From the NCBI GenBank assembly GCA_964419935.1, contig CAYQQJ010000005.1, forward strand, positions 62,001 to 126,000: a stretch of 64,000 nt of DNA, given 5' to 3'. This document shows positions 1-9,610 of this stretch, in pieces (positions within the stretch are counted from its first letter, which is position 1; each line of letters begins with the position of its first letter). Source of the stretch: CAYQQJ01 sp964419935 (lineage in GTDB: Bacteria; Pseudomonadota; Gammaproteobacteria; Pseudomonadales; Cellvibrionaceae). The notes beneath the pieces are model-generated. The model had not been told where the DNA came from. It did no database searches and was given only the letters and a program-made list of their open reading frames with translations. The position numbers were made by a program, and so were the translations under genes.

Positions 1-553
1 CCTGTCGCTGCACAAAATCAAAGAAGCCTTGATGCTGGAGAATCAGACATTCGAGAAGATGGCTCATCACGATGCGCTGACCGGGGTACTCAACCGCCAC
101 GGCCTGCGCAACGCTTTGGTTGATGCGGCCCAACTCAACGACCCTCACCTGTTTCCCTTGTCCCTGGCTTTTATTGATATTGATTATTTCAAGCAGCTCA
201 ACGACACCCATGGGCATGCCGTGGGTGACCAGGTGCTGAAGGAAATGGCGGACCTCATTCGCGGGTTGATCAAGCACGAGGACCTTCTCACCCGCTGGGG
301 CGGGGAAGAGTTTCTTCTGATATTACCCGGAACAGCCGCCGCCCAAGCCTCCGCGGTAGTTCAACGGGTTCGGGAAGCCATGGCAAAGTACAACTGGCCC
401 GGCCAACAGATTACCTGCAGCGTTGGCATTACCGAGGCGATCAAGGGTGAAGACCTGAGTGCCGCCATTGAACGTGCGGACCACGCCATGTATCGCGCAA
501 AGCGCAATGGACGAGACAGGATCGAGGTGAACCGGTCGAATAGCACGGGTTGA
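1..553 (+). CDS. GGDEF-domain diguanylate cyclase, C-terminal part (cut by window start)
   Basis: The open frame runs in from the window edge (codon phase starting at base 2), so the true start lies outside. The visible ~180 residues are a complete GGDEF domain, which makes the second messenger cyclic di-GMP from two GTP. It opens with the usual HDALTGVLNR segment and carries the active-site loop RWGGEEF, an accepted GG[DE]EF form, so catalysis is likely. The inhibitory RxxD I-site five residues upstream is replaced by KHED, which suggests weak or absent product inhibition. The sensory N-terminal part is not visible. The next gene is convergent. Confidence 0.9.
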   Translation, partial: LSLHKIKEALMLENQTFEKMAHHDALTGVLNRHGLRNALVDAAQLNDPHLFPLSLAFIDIDYFKQLNDTHGHAVGDQVLKEMADLIRGLIKHEDLLTRWGGEEFLLILPGTAAAQASAVVQRVREAMAKYNWPGQQITCSVGITEAIKGEDLSAAIERADHAMYRAKRNGRDRIEVNRSNSTG

Positions 554-617
554 TTTTCTGATCAGTCGAAAGAGTTTTCGAAGTGTCGAAACTGCCCCAG
601 AAGCTATCACAGCACCC

Positions 618-692
618 GTAGCCCGGATGGAGTGTAACGAAATCCGGGGCTAGCGGCCGTCTTCCCGGATTGCGTTACACCATCCGGGCTAC
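618..692. repeat. REP-like inverted repeat between convergent genes
   Basis: The left arm at 618-648 begins GTAGCCCGGATGG and ends AAATCCGGG. The right arm at 664-692 is nearly its reverse complement, ending CATCCGGGCTAC. The arms enclose a short GC-rich centre. Repeats beginning GTAGCCCGGATG are dispersed in many gammaproteobacterial genomes (from memory). It lies between the convergent GGDEF and phospholipase D genes and could act as a bidirectional transcript end. Confidence 0.75.
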
Positions 693-733
693 AAATTCGC
701 GAGTCCCGTCACGGCTTGCAATGAAGCCAGAGC

Positions 734-1993
734 CTAAAGCTGACCATGCAGCTGATACGCACTCCAATCCAGACATTTCTGCAATACAGGCCGGCGTTCC
801 CAAGTGTCCAGTTGAAGCTCATGGCTTTCTTTCAAATCCTCTTCAAAGGCGGATTTCAATTGCGCAGCCACGGATTCATCCAGAATACCCACACCAATTT
901 CCGCGTTAAGTGCCAGTGACCTTTCATCGAAATTCGTTGAACCTACATGGGACCAGAGCCCGTCAATGATCACGATTTTTTGATGCAGAAGCGTGGGCTG
1001 ATATTCATGAATATGCACACCCGAGCGTAATAACAGCGGGTAAAGATTGAAACCGGCGCGCCGCACAAAAGGGCTATCCGTATGCGCGCCGGGTATCATC
1101 AGATGTACCTGTACACCCCGCTCCGCCATTTTGCACAAAAGCTTTGGTACCTGCGGATTGGGAATGAAATACGGATTCTGAATAATGATCTCCCGGCGTG
1201 CGCTGGCGATGGCCAGTTTGTAAAGCAGCGCAACGGATGATTTTGCATCGCCAGTGGAGCTCACCACATGAGCCACTGCGGTGCCCGTGGCTTCCTGTGA
1301 CGGAAAACACCTCTCGTCAGAGGGTATGCGCCCACTGGCTTCCACCCAATCCTGCAGAAAAACTGATTGCAAGGGCCCAACTACCGGTCCCCTCAACCGA
1401 ATACCGGTATCGCGCCAATGATTTTCGTCTTGCGCATTACCCAGCCACTCATCAGCGATGCCGTGACCCATTGCATACCCAACATCACCGTCAACAATCA
1501 ACAGCTTGCGGTGAGTGCGGTTGTTGAACCGGCTTAAGTTAACCCAACTGATTGGCCGATATTCCGCGAGTTCTGCTCCGCTGCGGCGCAGACGATGCAG
1601 CTGCGACTCATCAGCCTCCATGGCGCCTACGGAATCGATCAAAACCCGAACCTTTACCCCCTGCTCAGCCTTGGCGACCAGTCTGTCGACGAATGCCCGC
1701 TCGAGCGCGCCCTTCTTCCAGACAAAGGTTTCCAAATGAACATGCTGCCGCGCCGCATCAATGTCTTCCAGCATCGCGTCGAAGATATCGCCGTTTTGGA
1801 ATATCTCGGTTGAGTTTCCGCTCGACACCATGCCACCGGTAATGCCCGCTATTAACGGCAATGCTTCCCCAATGTTCGGTAACTGCTCCGGATCCAGATC
1901 AAAAACCATGATGCGCCGCTTGCGACCGATAACGAAGTAAGCCGCAGTGACAGCTATGGTCAGAAGAATCAGCAGAACTATCGTTATGGCCAT
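734..1993 (-). CDS. Cardiolipin synthase-type phospholipase D family protein
   Basis: A 419-residue membrane phosphatidyltransferase of the phospholipase D superfamily, likely condensing phosphatidylglycerol to cardiolipin or a related lipid at the inner membrane. One hydrophobic segment lies at residues 3-22, followed by a basic RKRR stop. Two HKD motifs are visible: HRKLLIVD near residue 161 and HQKIVIID near residue 337, the second followed by GSTNFDERS, typical of Cls enzymes. I chose the ATG at 1993 because GGAGG precedes it by 11 nt; a TTG at 2023 would add ten residues. The gene is divergent from the GT4-debrancher gene. A Cls-like gene also sits near the glycogen/trehalose cluster of Pseudomonas aeruginosa (from memory). 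The exact lipid substrate cannot be told from sequence. Confidence 0.9.
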   Translation of the reverse strand: MAITIVLLILLTIAVTAAYFVIGRKRRIMVFDLDPEQLPNIGEALPLIAGITGGMVSSGNSTEIFQNGDIFDAMLEDIDAARQHVHLETFVWKKGALERAFVDRLVAKAEQGVKVRVLIDSVGAMEADESQLHRLRRSGAELAEYRPISWVNLSRFNNRTHRKLLIVDGDVGYAMGHGIADEWLGNAQDENHWRDTGIRLRGPVVGPLQSVFLQDWVEASGRIPSDERCFPSQEATGTAVAHVVSSTGDAKSSVALLYKLAIASARREIIIQNPYFIPNPQVPKLLCKMAERGVQVHLMIPGAHTDSPFVRRAGFNLYPLLLRSGVHIHEYQPTLLHQKIVIIDGLWSHVGSTNFDERSLALNAEIGVGILDESVAAQLKSAFEEDLKESHELQLDTWERRPVLQKCLDWSAYQLHGQL

Positions 1994-2252
1994 TAGATCA
2001 GCTGCCTCCCACACGGCGGTCAAACGTAAAAGTTACGTGTTGAATATGGCGGCTTCTGTTCAGCCAACCGCTGTACTGGCGTCTCTATTTCCGTCTGAAC
2101 TTTTGTCATGAATTTTGCACTGCAAGTGCGGCTGATCCAACGGAGCGCTATTCATGAACCTGTGAATGACATTTATTCATTAGGCGGAACCATTCGTTCA
2201 ATACGCGAACCAGTAGTTCGCGCAAATAAACTGATGTACACGAGACGAAATT

Positions 2253-5200
2253 ATGAAGATTGCACAAATTGCGCCATTGTACGAATCGGTACCGCCACAG
2301 TTATATGGAGGAACCGAAAGAATTGTGGCCTATCTGGTGGATGACTTGGTAGAGCTTGGGCACGATGTCACTTTATTCGCCAGTGGCGAATCCCATACAC
2401 GAGCAACATTGGTTGACTGCCGAGCCCAAGCCATCTGGCTGGGTGACACATCTTTAGCATGTGAAACCGCTGCCCATCTTTCAATGTTGCATGAAGCCCG
2501 CAAGCGGGCTCACGAATTCGATGTACTGCACTTCCATGTGGATTTGCTGGCTTATCCTCTGTTTGAGGAGTTCGCTGGCCGTGTGGTAACTACCATGCAC
2601 GGTCGCTTGGACCTCACCGATCTGAAAGAATTTTATCAACGCTGGCCGCAATATCCGTTGATATCCATTTCCGACAGCCAACGTAAGCCACTGCATTTTG
2701 CCAACTGGGCGGGCACAATCTACCATGGCTTACCATTGAATCACTTTCAACCAGCGCCCGATCCGAGCCTTGGCTATCTGGCATTTCTCGGCCGATTGTC
2801 ACCGGAAAAGCAACCGGAAGTCGCCATCAAACTGGCACAGCGTTTGGGCCGGCCTATCAAGCTTGCGGCAAAAACGGAACCGCTGAATGCCTGTTATTTT
2901 CGCGAAACGATTGAGCCATTGTTACGTGATGAGGGTGTGGATTTTCTGGGCGAACTAAACGATGTGGAGAAAAATGATTTTCTCGGTAATGCCGAAGCCC
3001 TGCTGTTTCCAGTGGCCTGGCCTGAGCCGTTTGGCATTGTCATGATCGAGGCCATGGCGTGCGGCACGCCGGTTATCGCCTGGAATTGCGGCTCGGTACC
3101 GGAGGTAATTGAACACGGTGTCACCGGGTTCATAGTCAACAATGAAGAGGAAGCGGCCGAAGCCGTAGAACTGGCCAAAGGCCTGGACCGGGGGCGCATT
3201 CGCGCTGAATTCGAGAGACGTTTCTCCTCGATGGACATGGCAAAAAAACACGTCGCACTCTACCAACAAATTTGTAAAGACGACACAAGCCCAGATGTAC
3301 CCGAAGCGTCCATGCCCACTATCGCGGATGCCGTGACCGTGGAATCCGAAGACGCCACCATGCCCTACAACCTGCTCGCACTCAAGCACATGGATACCTT
3401 CATGGTTGCCAACAGTTTGGGGGACATTATTGGCAAAGGCGACGGTGTGTTTCGCAACGACACCCGCGTACTCTCGGAGTACCGCTTGTTCATGGGCGGC
3501 AAGCCCTTGTCATTGTTGAGCGGCGCGCTGAGCCAGGATGACGTCTTTCTGAATTCACACATTACCAACCGGCCCCTGCCACCTCTGGGTGATAGCTCGA
3601 TCCCCGAGGGAATTATTCATCTGGACCGATCCCGCTTTTTGTGGCAAGAGCGCATGTACGAACGCCTGCAACTGGTCAATTATGGTGAACGGGAAGTGTC
3701 CGCGCCCCTGGAGTTGCATTTTGGCGCGGACTTCAAAGACATTTTCGAAGTGCGTGGCATTACCCGCAACCGACGGGGCCAGGCACTGCCGCCGGTGACA
3801 AAGGAAGACCATGTGCTGCTCGGCTACCATGGGCTCGACAACACCGAGCGCTATTCAGCCATCAGCTTTTCGGAATCGCCCGTGAAGCTTACAGATCGCG
3901 TTGCCGAATTCCGTTTCACCCTGCCGCGCAATACCTGCGTCGAACTTTACGTTGAGATTGCACCCACCTATGACGCAGCACCCACACGGGAGCGCTTTCG
4001 CCTTGCGGCCGCCCATGCGCGCAGCAGCATGCGCAACCGCCGTCACGGCGGCGGCGTGTTTAAGTCCTCCGAGAATATTTTCAACAGCTGGCTGGAAAAA
4101 TCCCGCTCGGATCTCGCCCTGCTGACCACCGAACGCGAAACCGGGCCCTACCCCTATGCGGGTATCCCCTGGTTTTCCACACCGTTCGGCCGGGATGCGG
4201 TGATTACCGCCATGCAGATGCTGTGGTTTGATCCACGCATTGCGCGCGGTGTACTTGCATTTCTGGCACAGAACCAAGCGCAGGAAACCTCCAGCTTTCG
4301 CGACGCTGCGCCTGGCAAGATTATGCATGAAACCCGTAAGGGCGAGATGAGTGTGCTTAACGAGGTACCCTTCGGGCTTTATTATGGCGGTGTAGACACA
4401 ACGCCTTTATTCGTAATGCTGGCCGGCGCCTACGTCGAGCGAACCGCGGATATGGAATGTGCCAATGAAATATGGCCTGCGCTTGAAGCCGCAATGGGAT
4501 GGATTGAGAACGCGGGAGAATCCGATGATGGCTTTCTCTCCTACGCCAGCGGCGAAGTGAGTGGCCTGCGCAACCAGGGCTGGAAAGACAGCGAAGATTC
4601 CGTCTTCCACGCCGATGGAGAATTTCCCAAGGGTCCGATTTCCCTGGTAGAAGTCCAGGGCTATAAATACGCGGCCCTGAAAGCGATGGGGCAACTTTCT
4701 GCCCGACGTGGAGACACGGTGGCTGCGGAGCACTGGCAGGAGCGAGCAGAAACAATTCGTGCGGCGGTCGAACGGCGCTTCTGGATGGAGGACAAAGGAT
4801 TTTATGCACTGGCCCTGGACGGCGATGGAAATCCGTGCAACGTGCGCGCATCCAATGCCGGGCACTTGCTCTTTGTCGGGTTACCGGGGCCGGAACGTGC
4901 GCAGAAAGTCAGTCAACAATTGCTGTCCAGCTGCTTTGATTCCGGCTGGGGCATTCGTACGCTGGCCACGGATGAAATACGCTACAACCCCATGTCCTAC
5001 CACAACGGTTCCGTCTGGCCCCACGATACGGCAATTTGCGCCGCTGGCATTGCGCGCTACGGCTATCGTGAAGGGGCGGCCAAGATACTGTCGGAATTGT
5101 TTGGTGCCGCTGTGCATTTCGGCATGCGGCTACCGGAGCTTTTTTGCGGCTTCCAGCGCCTCGCCAGCGAAAGACCTATTGCCTATCCGGTCGCCTGCCT

Positions 5201-5453
5201 GCCCCAGGCGTGGTCCTCCGGCTCCGTATTCATGACGCTGCAGGCGTGCCTGGGTGTGACCATCGACGGCTGGCGCAAGGAAATTCACATTGAACACCCG
5301 CAACTGCCCCCGGGCATTAACAATATCGTGTTTCGCCGACTGCAGGTTGGTGACGCGAAAGTGAATCTGGTATTTCAGCGCGTGCGGGATCGCGTCACGG
5401 TATTTACCGAGGGTGAGAACAGCCAGGAGGTTCAGATTTTGACGAGGGTTTGA
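2253..5453 (+). CDS. Glycosyltransferase family 4 fused to amylo-alpha-1,6-glucosidase (glycogen debranching) domain
   Basis: A 1066-residue two-enzyme fusion. Residues 1-350 are a GT-B glycosyltransferase of family GT4: N-terminal glycine-rich GGTERI loop and the EPFGIVMIE (E-x7-E) donor-binding motif near residue 257. A linker rich in D, P and E (about 340-368) leads to a second part starting MPYNLLALKH near residue 370, which looks like a former start codon. It matches the bacterial debranching N-terminal domain (about 370-570) and then the six-hairpin amylo-alpha-1,6-glucosidase/GDE_C domain (about 590-1060), with the characteristic GIPWFSTPFGRD stretch. The likely role is remodelling of branched alpha-glucan, consistent with the glg/tre genes nearby. 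The GT4 donor and acceptor are unknown. No strong ribosome site is seen upstream, but the start fits the GT4 N-terminus exactly. Confidence 0.85.
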   Translation: MKIAQIAPLYESVPPQLYGGTERIVAYLVDDLVELGHDVTLFASGESHTRATLVDCRAQAIWLGDTSLACETAAHLSMLHEARKRAHEFDVLHFHVDLLAYPLFEEFAGRVVTTMHGRLDLTDLKEFYQRWPQYPLISISDSQRKPLHFANWAGTIYHGLPLNHFQPAPDPSLGYLAFLGRLSPEKQPEVAIKLAQRLGRPIKLAAKTEPLNACYFRETIEPLLRDEGVDFLGELNDVEKNDFLGNAEALLFPVAWPEPFGIVMIEAMACGTPVIAWNCGSVPEVIEHGVTGFIVNNEEEAAEAVELAKGLDRGRIRAEFERRFSSMDMAKKHVALYQQICKDDTSPDVPEASMPTIADAVTVESEDATMPYNLLALKHMDTFMVANSLGDIIGKGDGVFRNDTRVLSEYRLFMGGKPLSLLSGALSQDDVFLNSHITNRPLPPLGDSSIPEGIIHLDRSRFLWQERMYERLQLVNYGEREVSAPLELHFGADFKDIFEVRGITRNRRGQALPPVTKEDHVLLGYHGLDNTERYSAISFSESPVKLTDRVAEFRFTLPRNTCVELYVEIAPTYDAAPTRERFRLAAAHARSSMRNRRHGGGVFKSSENIFNSWLEKSRSDLALLTTERETGPYPYAGIPWFSTPFGRDAVITAMQMLWFDPRIARGVLAFLAQNQAQETSSFRDAAPGKIMHETRKGEMSVLNEVPFGLYYGGVDTTPLFVMLAGAYVERTADMECANEIWPALEAAMGWIENAGESDDGFLSYASGEVSGLRNQGWKDSEDSVFHADGEFPKGPISLVEVQGYKYAALKAMGQLSARRGDTVAAEHWQERAETIRAAVERRFWMEDKGFYALALDGDGNPCNVRASNAGHLLFVGLPGPERAQKVSQQLLSSCFDSGWGIRTLATDEIRYNPMSYHNGSVWPHDTAICAAGIARYGYREGAAKILSELFGAAVHFGMRLPELFCGFQRLASERPIAYPVACLPQAWSSGSVFMTLQACLGVTIDGWRKEIHIEHPQLPPGINNIVFRRLQVGDAKVNLVFQRVRDRVTVFTEGENSQEVQILTRV

Positions 5454-5528
5454 TGGGTAATGGGTGAACAGTAAACAGTAAACAGTAAACAGTATTAGCA
5501 TTTTCTGTTCACCGTTTACCGTTTACCA
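5454..5528. repeat. Heptameric tandem repeats forming an inverted repeat
   Basis: Just after the stop, the 7-nt unit CAGTAAA is repeated three times (about 5467-5490), preceded by GGGTAAT/GGGTGAA units. After a short spacer come TGTTCAC and two CGTTTAC units. The left arm (GGTGAACAGTAAACAG) is close to the reverse complement of the right arm, so the region can fold as a long hairpin between convergent genes and may serve as a terminator. It belongs with the other 7-nt arrays of this window. Confidence 0.75.
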
Positions 5529-5531
5529 TCT

Positions 5532-5750
5532 TTAATGTTTGACTTCTTTTATGCTGCGGGCAACATCAATGGGGCTACCGTACTCCTTATCGGGGAAGCT
5601 ATCCATGAGGTCCAATATTTTCTGGGGTGCGCCTTTGTCGCGCGCGTGATCCACAAGCTCTTCCTTGTCACAGGGAAAATCAATTCCTCCCACGTATTTT
5701 TCAATTTGGGCTGCACTAATCGATCCCGATTGAGACTGTTGCGAAGGCAT
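5532..5750 (-). CDS. DUF2795 family small protein (copy 1)
   Basis: A 72-residue soluble acidic protein of the DUF2795 family, function unknown. The core reads IDFPCDKEELVDHAR then GAP, FPDKEYGSPIDV and a C-terminal K/H tail. A paralogue at 31574-31825 shares this core closely. The start ATG at 5750 has GGAGA upstream. The N-terminal ~15 residues are polar and low complexity. DUF2795 proteins are commonly small and often found near stress-related genes, but no biochemical role is established, so none is assigned. It converges with the GT4-debrancher gene. Confidence 0.85.
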   Translation of the reverse strand: MPSQQSQSGSISAAQIEKYVGGIDFPCDKEELVDHARDKGAPQKILDLMDSFPDKEYGSPIDVARSIKEVKH

Positions 5751-6146
5751 AGCATTTTCTCCAAAAATTGACTCAAAAGTTTAAGGCACAACCAATCTGA
5801 ATCTGGTTGCGCCTGCAGCACTCGCTTCCTTAGCTATCGCCATGCCAATCACCAAAGCCTCCGCAAATGATGACGGTGGTTTCATCAGCACGGTTATGCA
5901 TTTTTTCTGCTTGAGCAGTGCGGCTTATGCTTGCAATCGGGCTCCAGCATCTGCCGAACTTTCGCAGGCTATATGTGTCCACTGTTGCATTTGCCAGGAC
6001 TTTTATTGCTGCGACGTTTAAGTCAGTGAAAGGGCGCCGAAGGTAGACCTGCCGAATGTTTCGCTCGTTGGCAGTTTATTTTGCCGCACCTTCACCGTCA
6101 GCAAAGGTCCTGCTCCCGATTTGTTTGCTGAAAGAGGCTAAGAGAT
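5751..6146. other. Intergenic region between divergent DUF2795 and gcd genes
   Basis: Almost 400 bases with no convincing gene. It must hold promoters for both flanking genes, but I could not identify well-matched -35/-10 pairs. The open frame running from 6056 into gcd in another phase is a shadow, not a gene. Confidence 0.5.
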
Positions 6147-8527
6147 ATGGCGGTACCGCACAAGCAGGGTCGCAAAGGTCATTGGCTACTTGTGGCCTTT
6201 GGTATCTGTGTTTCGCTGTTGGGCACAGCCCTTGTAGTGGGGGGCGTGCGGCTGATAGCCGTAGGTGGTTCCTGGTATTACCTTTTGGCTGGCATCGGGC
6301 TCGTGGTTGCGGGCATTCAGGTCGCTCGGGGCCGTATCTCGGGCGCCTGGTGGTACGGAGTCGTATTTTTCGGTACGCTCATCTGGGCCTTTTGGGAGGT
6401 AGGTCTGACTTATTGGGGATGGATTCCCAGGCTCGGTTTGCTCGACGTTCTCGCCTTTATTCTTTGCTTACTTCTGCCACTACTCAAGAATCCGCCGCGC
6501 AAAAAAGTGTCCGGGTCTTTGGCCGGTTTATGCGCACTGGTTTTCGTCGTCGTTTTTGCATTCGCGTTCATGCCCCATGGCGTCATGAATGCAAATTGGG
6601 CCATTGCAGAGGCAACTCCGAGTCCCGCCCACATATCGCCACTACCCTTGCATGGCGAGGCTGCGGTGCAGGACGCGAATGCGCCGGCAAATGGCGATTG
6701 GCCGGCCTATGGCCGCAGCAACGCCGTTATGCGCTATTCACCGCTGACGCAAATCAATCCGGAAAACGTAGCAGAATTAGAGCGCACATGGGTGTATCGC
6801 ACGGGTGTTTTGCCGCCGAATTGGGGCGCGGAAACAACACCTATAGAGGTCAACGGTACGATGTACCTGTGTTCGGCGACCAACGATTTGATCGCGCTGG
6901 ACGCCAGTACCGGAAAAGAGCGCTGGCGCTTCGAGCACGATTATCCCTCAGAGCATATTCCCTATACCGCCGCCTGCCGTGCCGTGGCCTATTACGAGGT
7001 GCCTGAGACCGGCACCAATTCCACCAGCGACAGTAGCTCGGAAACAACCCCCACGCTTTGCTCGCCGCGCATCATCGAAGGCACACTCGACCACCGTTTG
7101 ATCGCCGTGGATGCGGATACGGGCGAACCGTGCCACGGGTTCGGCAACAATGGTCAAGTAGACATCACGCGCAGTATGGGAGAGGTCAAGCCCGGCATGG
7201 TTGCCAAGTCTTCGGTGAGCATCGTGCGCGGGGTGATCGTGAGCGGTCATCAGGTGCTGGACGGAATAAAACTGGAGGCGCCCTCCGGCGTAATTCAGGG
7301 CTTCGACGCTGTCACCGGCGAACTGCTTTGGGCCTGGGACATGATGCGCCCGGAGCTCGAACGCTATCCGCCCGAGGGCGAGACCTACACCCGCGGCACA
7401 CCGAACATGTGGACAATCGCCTCTGCCGATGAGGCCCTTGGTCTGGTGTATCTTCCCATGGGTAATGCGTCGGTGGATTTTCTGAGCAAAACCCGTCATC
7501 CGCCGGAAAACCAATTTTCGACTTCACTCGTTGCCATCGACGTAACCACGGGTGAGCCGGCCTGGCATTTTCAGACGGTGCATAAAGATGTGTGGGATTA
7601 CGACCTTGGCTCGACAGGCACACTGGTGAACTTCCCGACCGATAACGGTTCGGTGCCGGCGATTATTCTCGCCACCAAACAAGGTGATATCTATGTGCTG
7701 AACCGTCGCACGGGTGAGCCCATCGTCGGCGTCGAAGAGCGGCCCGTGCCTCAGGGCGGGGTGGAGCCGAACGAGCGGACAGCCACTCAGCCATTTTCAC
7801 TTTATCACACGCTGCGGCAGGCCAAGCTGACGGAAACTGATATGTGGGGCCTGACGCCGATCGACCAGATGATCTGCCGCATTCAGTTTCGCAAGGCCAG
7901 TTATGCAGGTATTTATACTCCACCCACTGCCAGCACGCCTTACATTCAGTATCCGGGTTATAACGGCGGCTCAGATTGGGGAGGCATCGCGGTTGACCCC
8001 CAGCGCGGCATTATCATTGTCAATTACAATGATATTCCGATGTACAACAAATTAGTTCGCCATGAAAAGATATCGAATCCAAAGAGCATGCACACTGGTT
8101 CTCAGCCACAACAAGGGACACCCTATGCCATTTCAATCCGTGCGGGTTGGCGGCTGCCGTGGACCGGAATGCCATGCAAGAAACCTCCCTACGGCGGTAT
8201 ACGAGCCATCGATCTCGCGAGTGGTAAAACCATTTGGGATCGCCCTCTCGGCACGGCTAGAGCGAATGGCCCATTCGGAATCCCATCTCATCTGCCTATC
8301 TTGATGGGCACTCCCAATAATGGCGGAGCGGCTGTGACCGCGAGTGGTTTGATATTCATTGCCGCCGCCACCGACAATTTGATCCTGTTCTGCCCGCCGG
8401 CGGTCAGGCCACACCCATGATCTACGAAGCAGACGGTCGTGAGTATGTGGTCATCGTGGCTGGTGGCCACCATTTTATGGAAACACCGAAAGGCGACTAT
8501 GTGATTGCCTATGCGCTGCCAGATTGA
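6147..8527 (+). pseudogene. gcd: Membrane-bound PQQ-dependent glucose dehydrogenase, frameshifted near the 3' end
   Basis: Gcd oxidises glucose and other aldoses to the lactone in the periplasm and passes electrons to ubiquinone. Residues 1-150 carry the expected five hydrophobic helices. The PQQ beta-propeller follows, with conserved family stretches such as GDWPAYGRSN, KDVWDYDLG, GGSDWGG, KPPYGGIRAID and TPNNGG. After ATDNLI at about 8384 the reading frame is lost: the original frame continues only as LFCPPAVRPHP and stops at 8420, while VLPAGGQATPMIYE to YALPD continues in another frame to the stop at 8527. Family members have about 14 residues between these points, so an out-of-frame deletion of roughly 40 bases is inferred. 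The truncated product would lack its last propeller strands. Either a real pseudogene or an assembly error. Confidence 0.85.
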
Positions 8528-8885
8528 TGACACGCCGAATATGACCCTTACACCCGAGCAAAAAACGCCTTGAGTGTAGAAATTTACCATCCGTTAAAAA
8601 CGGCTGTTACAACAACCAATGATGTAAGAAATTCTGTGACGCCGGTCGTTGTTGCAAAACTTCAGTCGTTCATGGCTTCACCACTTGCCGTCAGCTCCCT
8701 TTGCGGATGTTGTCAAACCTATTTATATCGCGACATCGATCATTTTCAGCTCGTCGATGCGGTTTTCCCAGATGGATGATTTGCTCACAGGATAGCCATG
8801 ATTGGTGTATTGCAGTCTGGCACAGGCCTTGCACTAATCATACCCTTACTCAATGTGAAACTCATGCAACCGGCGGACCCGAGCC
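8528..8885. other. Intergenic leader of the ACIII-oxidase operon
   Basis: About 360 bases between gcd and actA. Short open frames here have no ribosome site or recognisable product. The operon promoter is expected here, but I see no clear consensus. Confidence 0.45.
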
Positions 8886-9539
8886 GTGGCCCAGCTATTT
8901 CCACAATGGTCAAACACACTGATCCGCGTTGTTTTCTTGGGGCTGGTGTCCGTGCCAATCATTGTTCCAACGCTCCTGATGATTGCTGCGCGAACCCCTT
9001 ACCAAACCGGCGTTGGTATTCCAAAGCAGCAGCCAGTGCCGTTCAGTCACGAGCACCATGCGGGCCAGCTCAATATTGATTGCCGCTATTGTCACGCATC
9101 GGTGGAAGAATCGGCATTCGCTGGAATGCCGAGCACACATGTTTGCATGACTTGTCACTCGCAGTTATGGACGAACGCGAAAATGTTGGCGCCTGTTCGA
9201 CAGAGCCTGGCGCGCAACGAGCCTCTGCACTGGGTGCGGATAAACAAACTGCCCGATTATGTCTATTTTGATCACAGCATTCACGTTAACAAGGGAATTG
9301 GCTGCGTCAGCTGTCATGGCCGGGTGGACAAAATGCCGCTGGCCTATGCCACTCAGGCTTTCCATATGGATTTCTGCCTTGAGTGCCACCGGCAACCGGA
9401 GCAGGCGCTGCGCCCATTGAATAAAGTCACAGCGATGGGATGGAAGTCAGAATCACAGACAGAGATTGGCAAAAAATTATTGGAACAATATGACATTCAT
9501 TCCGCCGGGCTCACCGACTGTTCTATTTGCCATCGTTGA
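8886..9539 (+). CDS. actA: Alternative Complex III subunit A, pentaheme cytochrome c
   Basis: A 217-residue membrane-anchored multiheme cytochrome. One hydrophobic segment (about 14-34) anchors it and the rest is periplasmic. Five CxxCH haem c sites are visible at C66, C87, C140, C164 and C212, the count reported for ActA, together with several spare histidines that can serve as distal ligands. It receives electrons inside the ACIII complex and passes them towards the monohaem subunit or the oxidase. The start is GTG at 8886; no strong Shine-Dalgarno sequence was seen. It is the first gene of a collinear operon with actB-F and the cox genes, which makes the assignment firm. Confidence 0.9.
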   Translation: MAQLFPQWSNTLIRVVFLGLVSVPIIVPTLLMIAARTPYQTGVGIPKQQPVPFSHEHHAGQLNIDCRYCHASVEESAFAGMPSTHVCMTCHSQLWTNAKMLAPVRQSLARNEPLHWVRINKLPDYVYFDHSIHVNKGIGCVSCHGRVDKMPLAYATQAFHMDFCLECHRQPEQALRPLNKVTAMGWKSESQTEIGKKLLEQYDIHSAGLTDCSICHR

Positions 9540-9540
9540 A

Positions 9541-9574
9541 TGGGTGAATCGGAATGGTGAATGGTGAATGGTGA
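9541..9574. repeat. Heptameric tandem repeat between actA and actB
   Basis: Three exact copies of the 7-mer ATGGTGA (9554-9574), preceded by a related TGGGTGA unit at 9541. It fills the only sizeable spacer (71 nt) in the first half of the otherwise overlapping operon. Confidence 0.8.
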
Positions 9575-9610
9575 TGAGGAATTAGCAAACAGGAAAGAGG
9601 AGCCCGTGAA

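Noticed and set aside
6056..7006. 316-residue open frame overlapping the gcd 5' half
   Set aside because: It lies in another phase of gcd, is rich in R, G and C, and matches no family; gcd in this region is clearly coding.
8570..9079. Several short frames upstream of and overlapping actA
   Set aside because: Out of phase with the CxxCH-bearing actA and without recognisable products.
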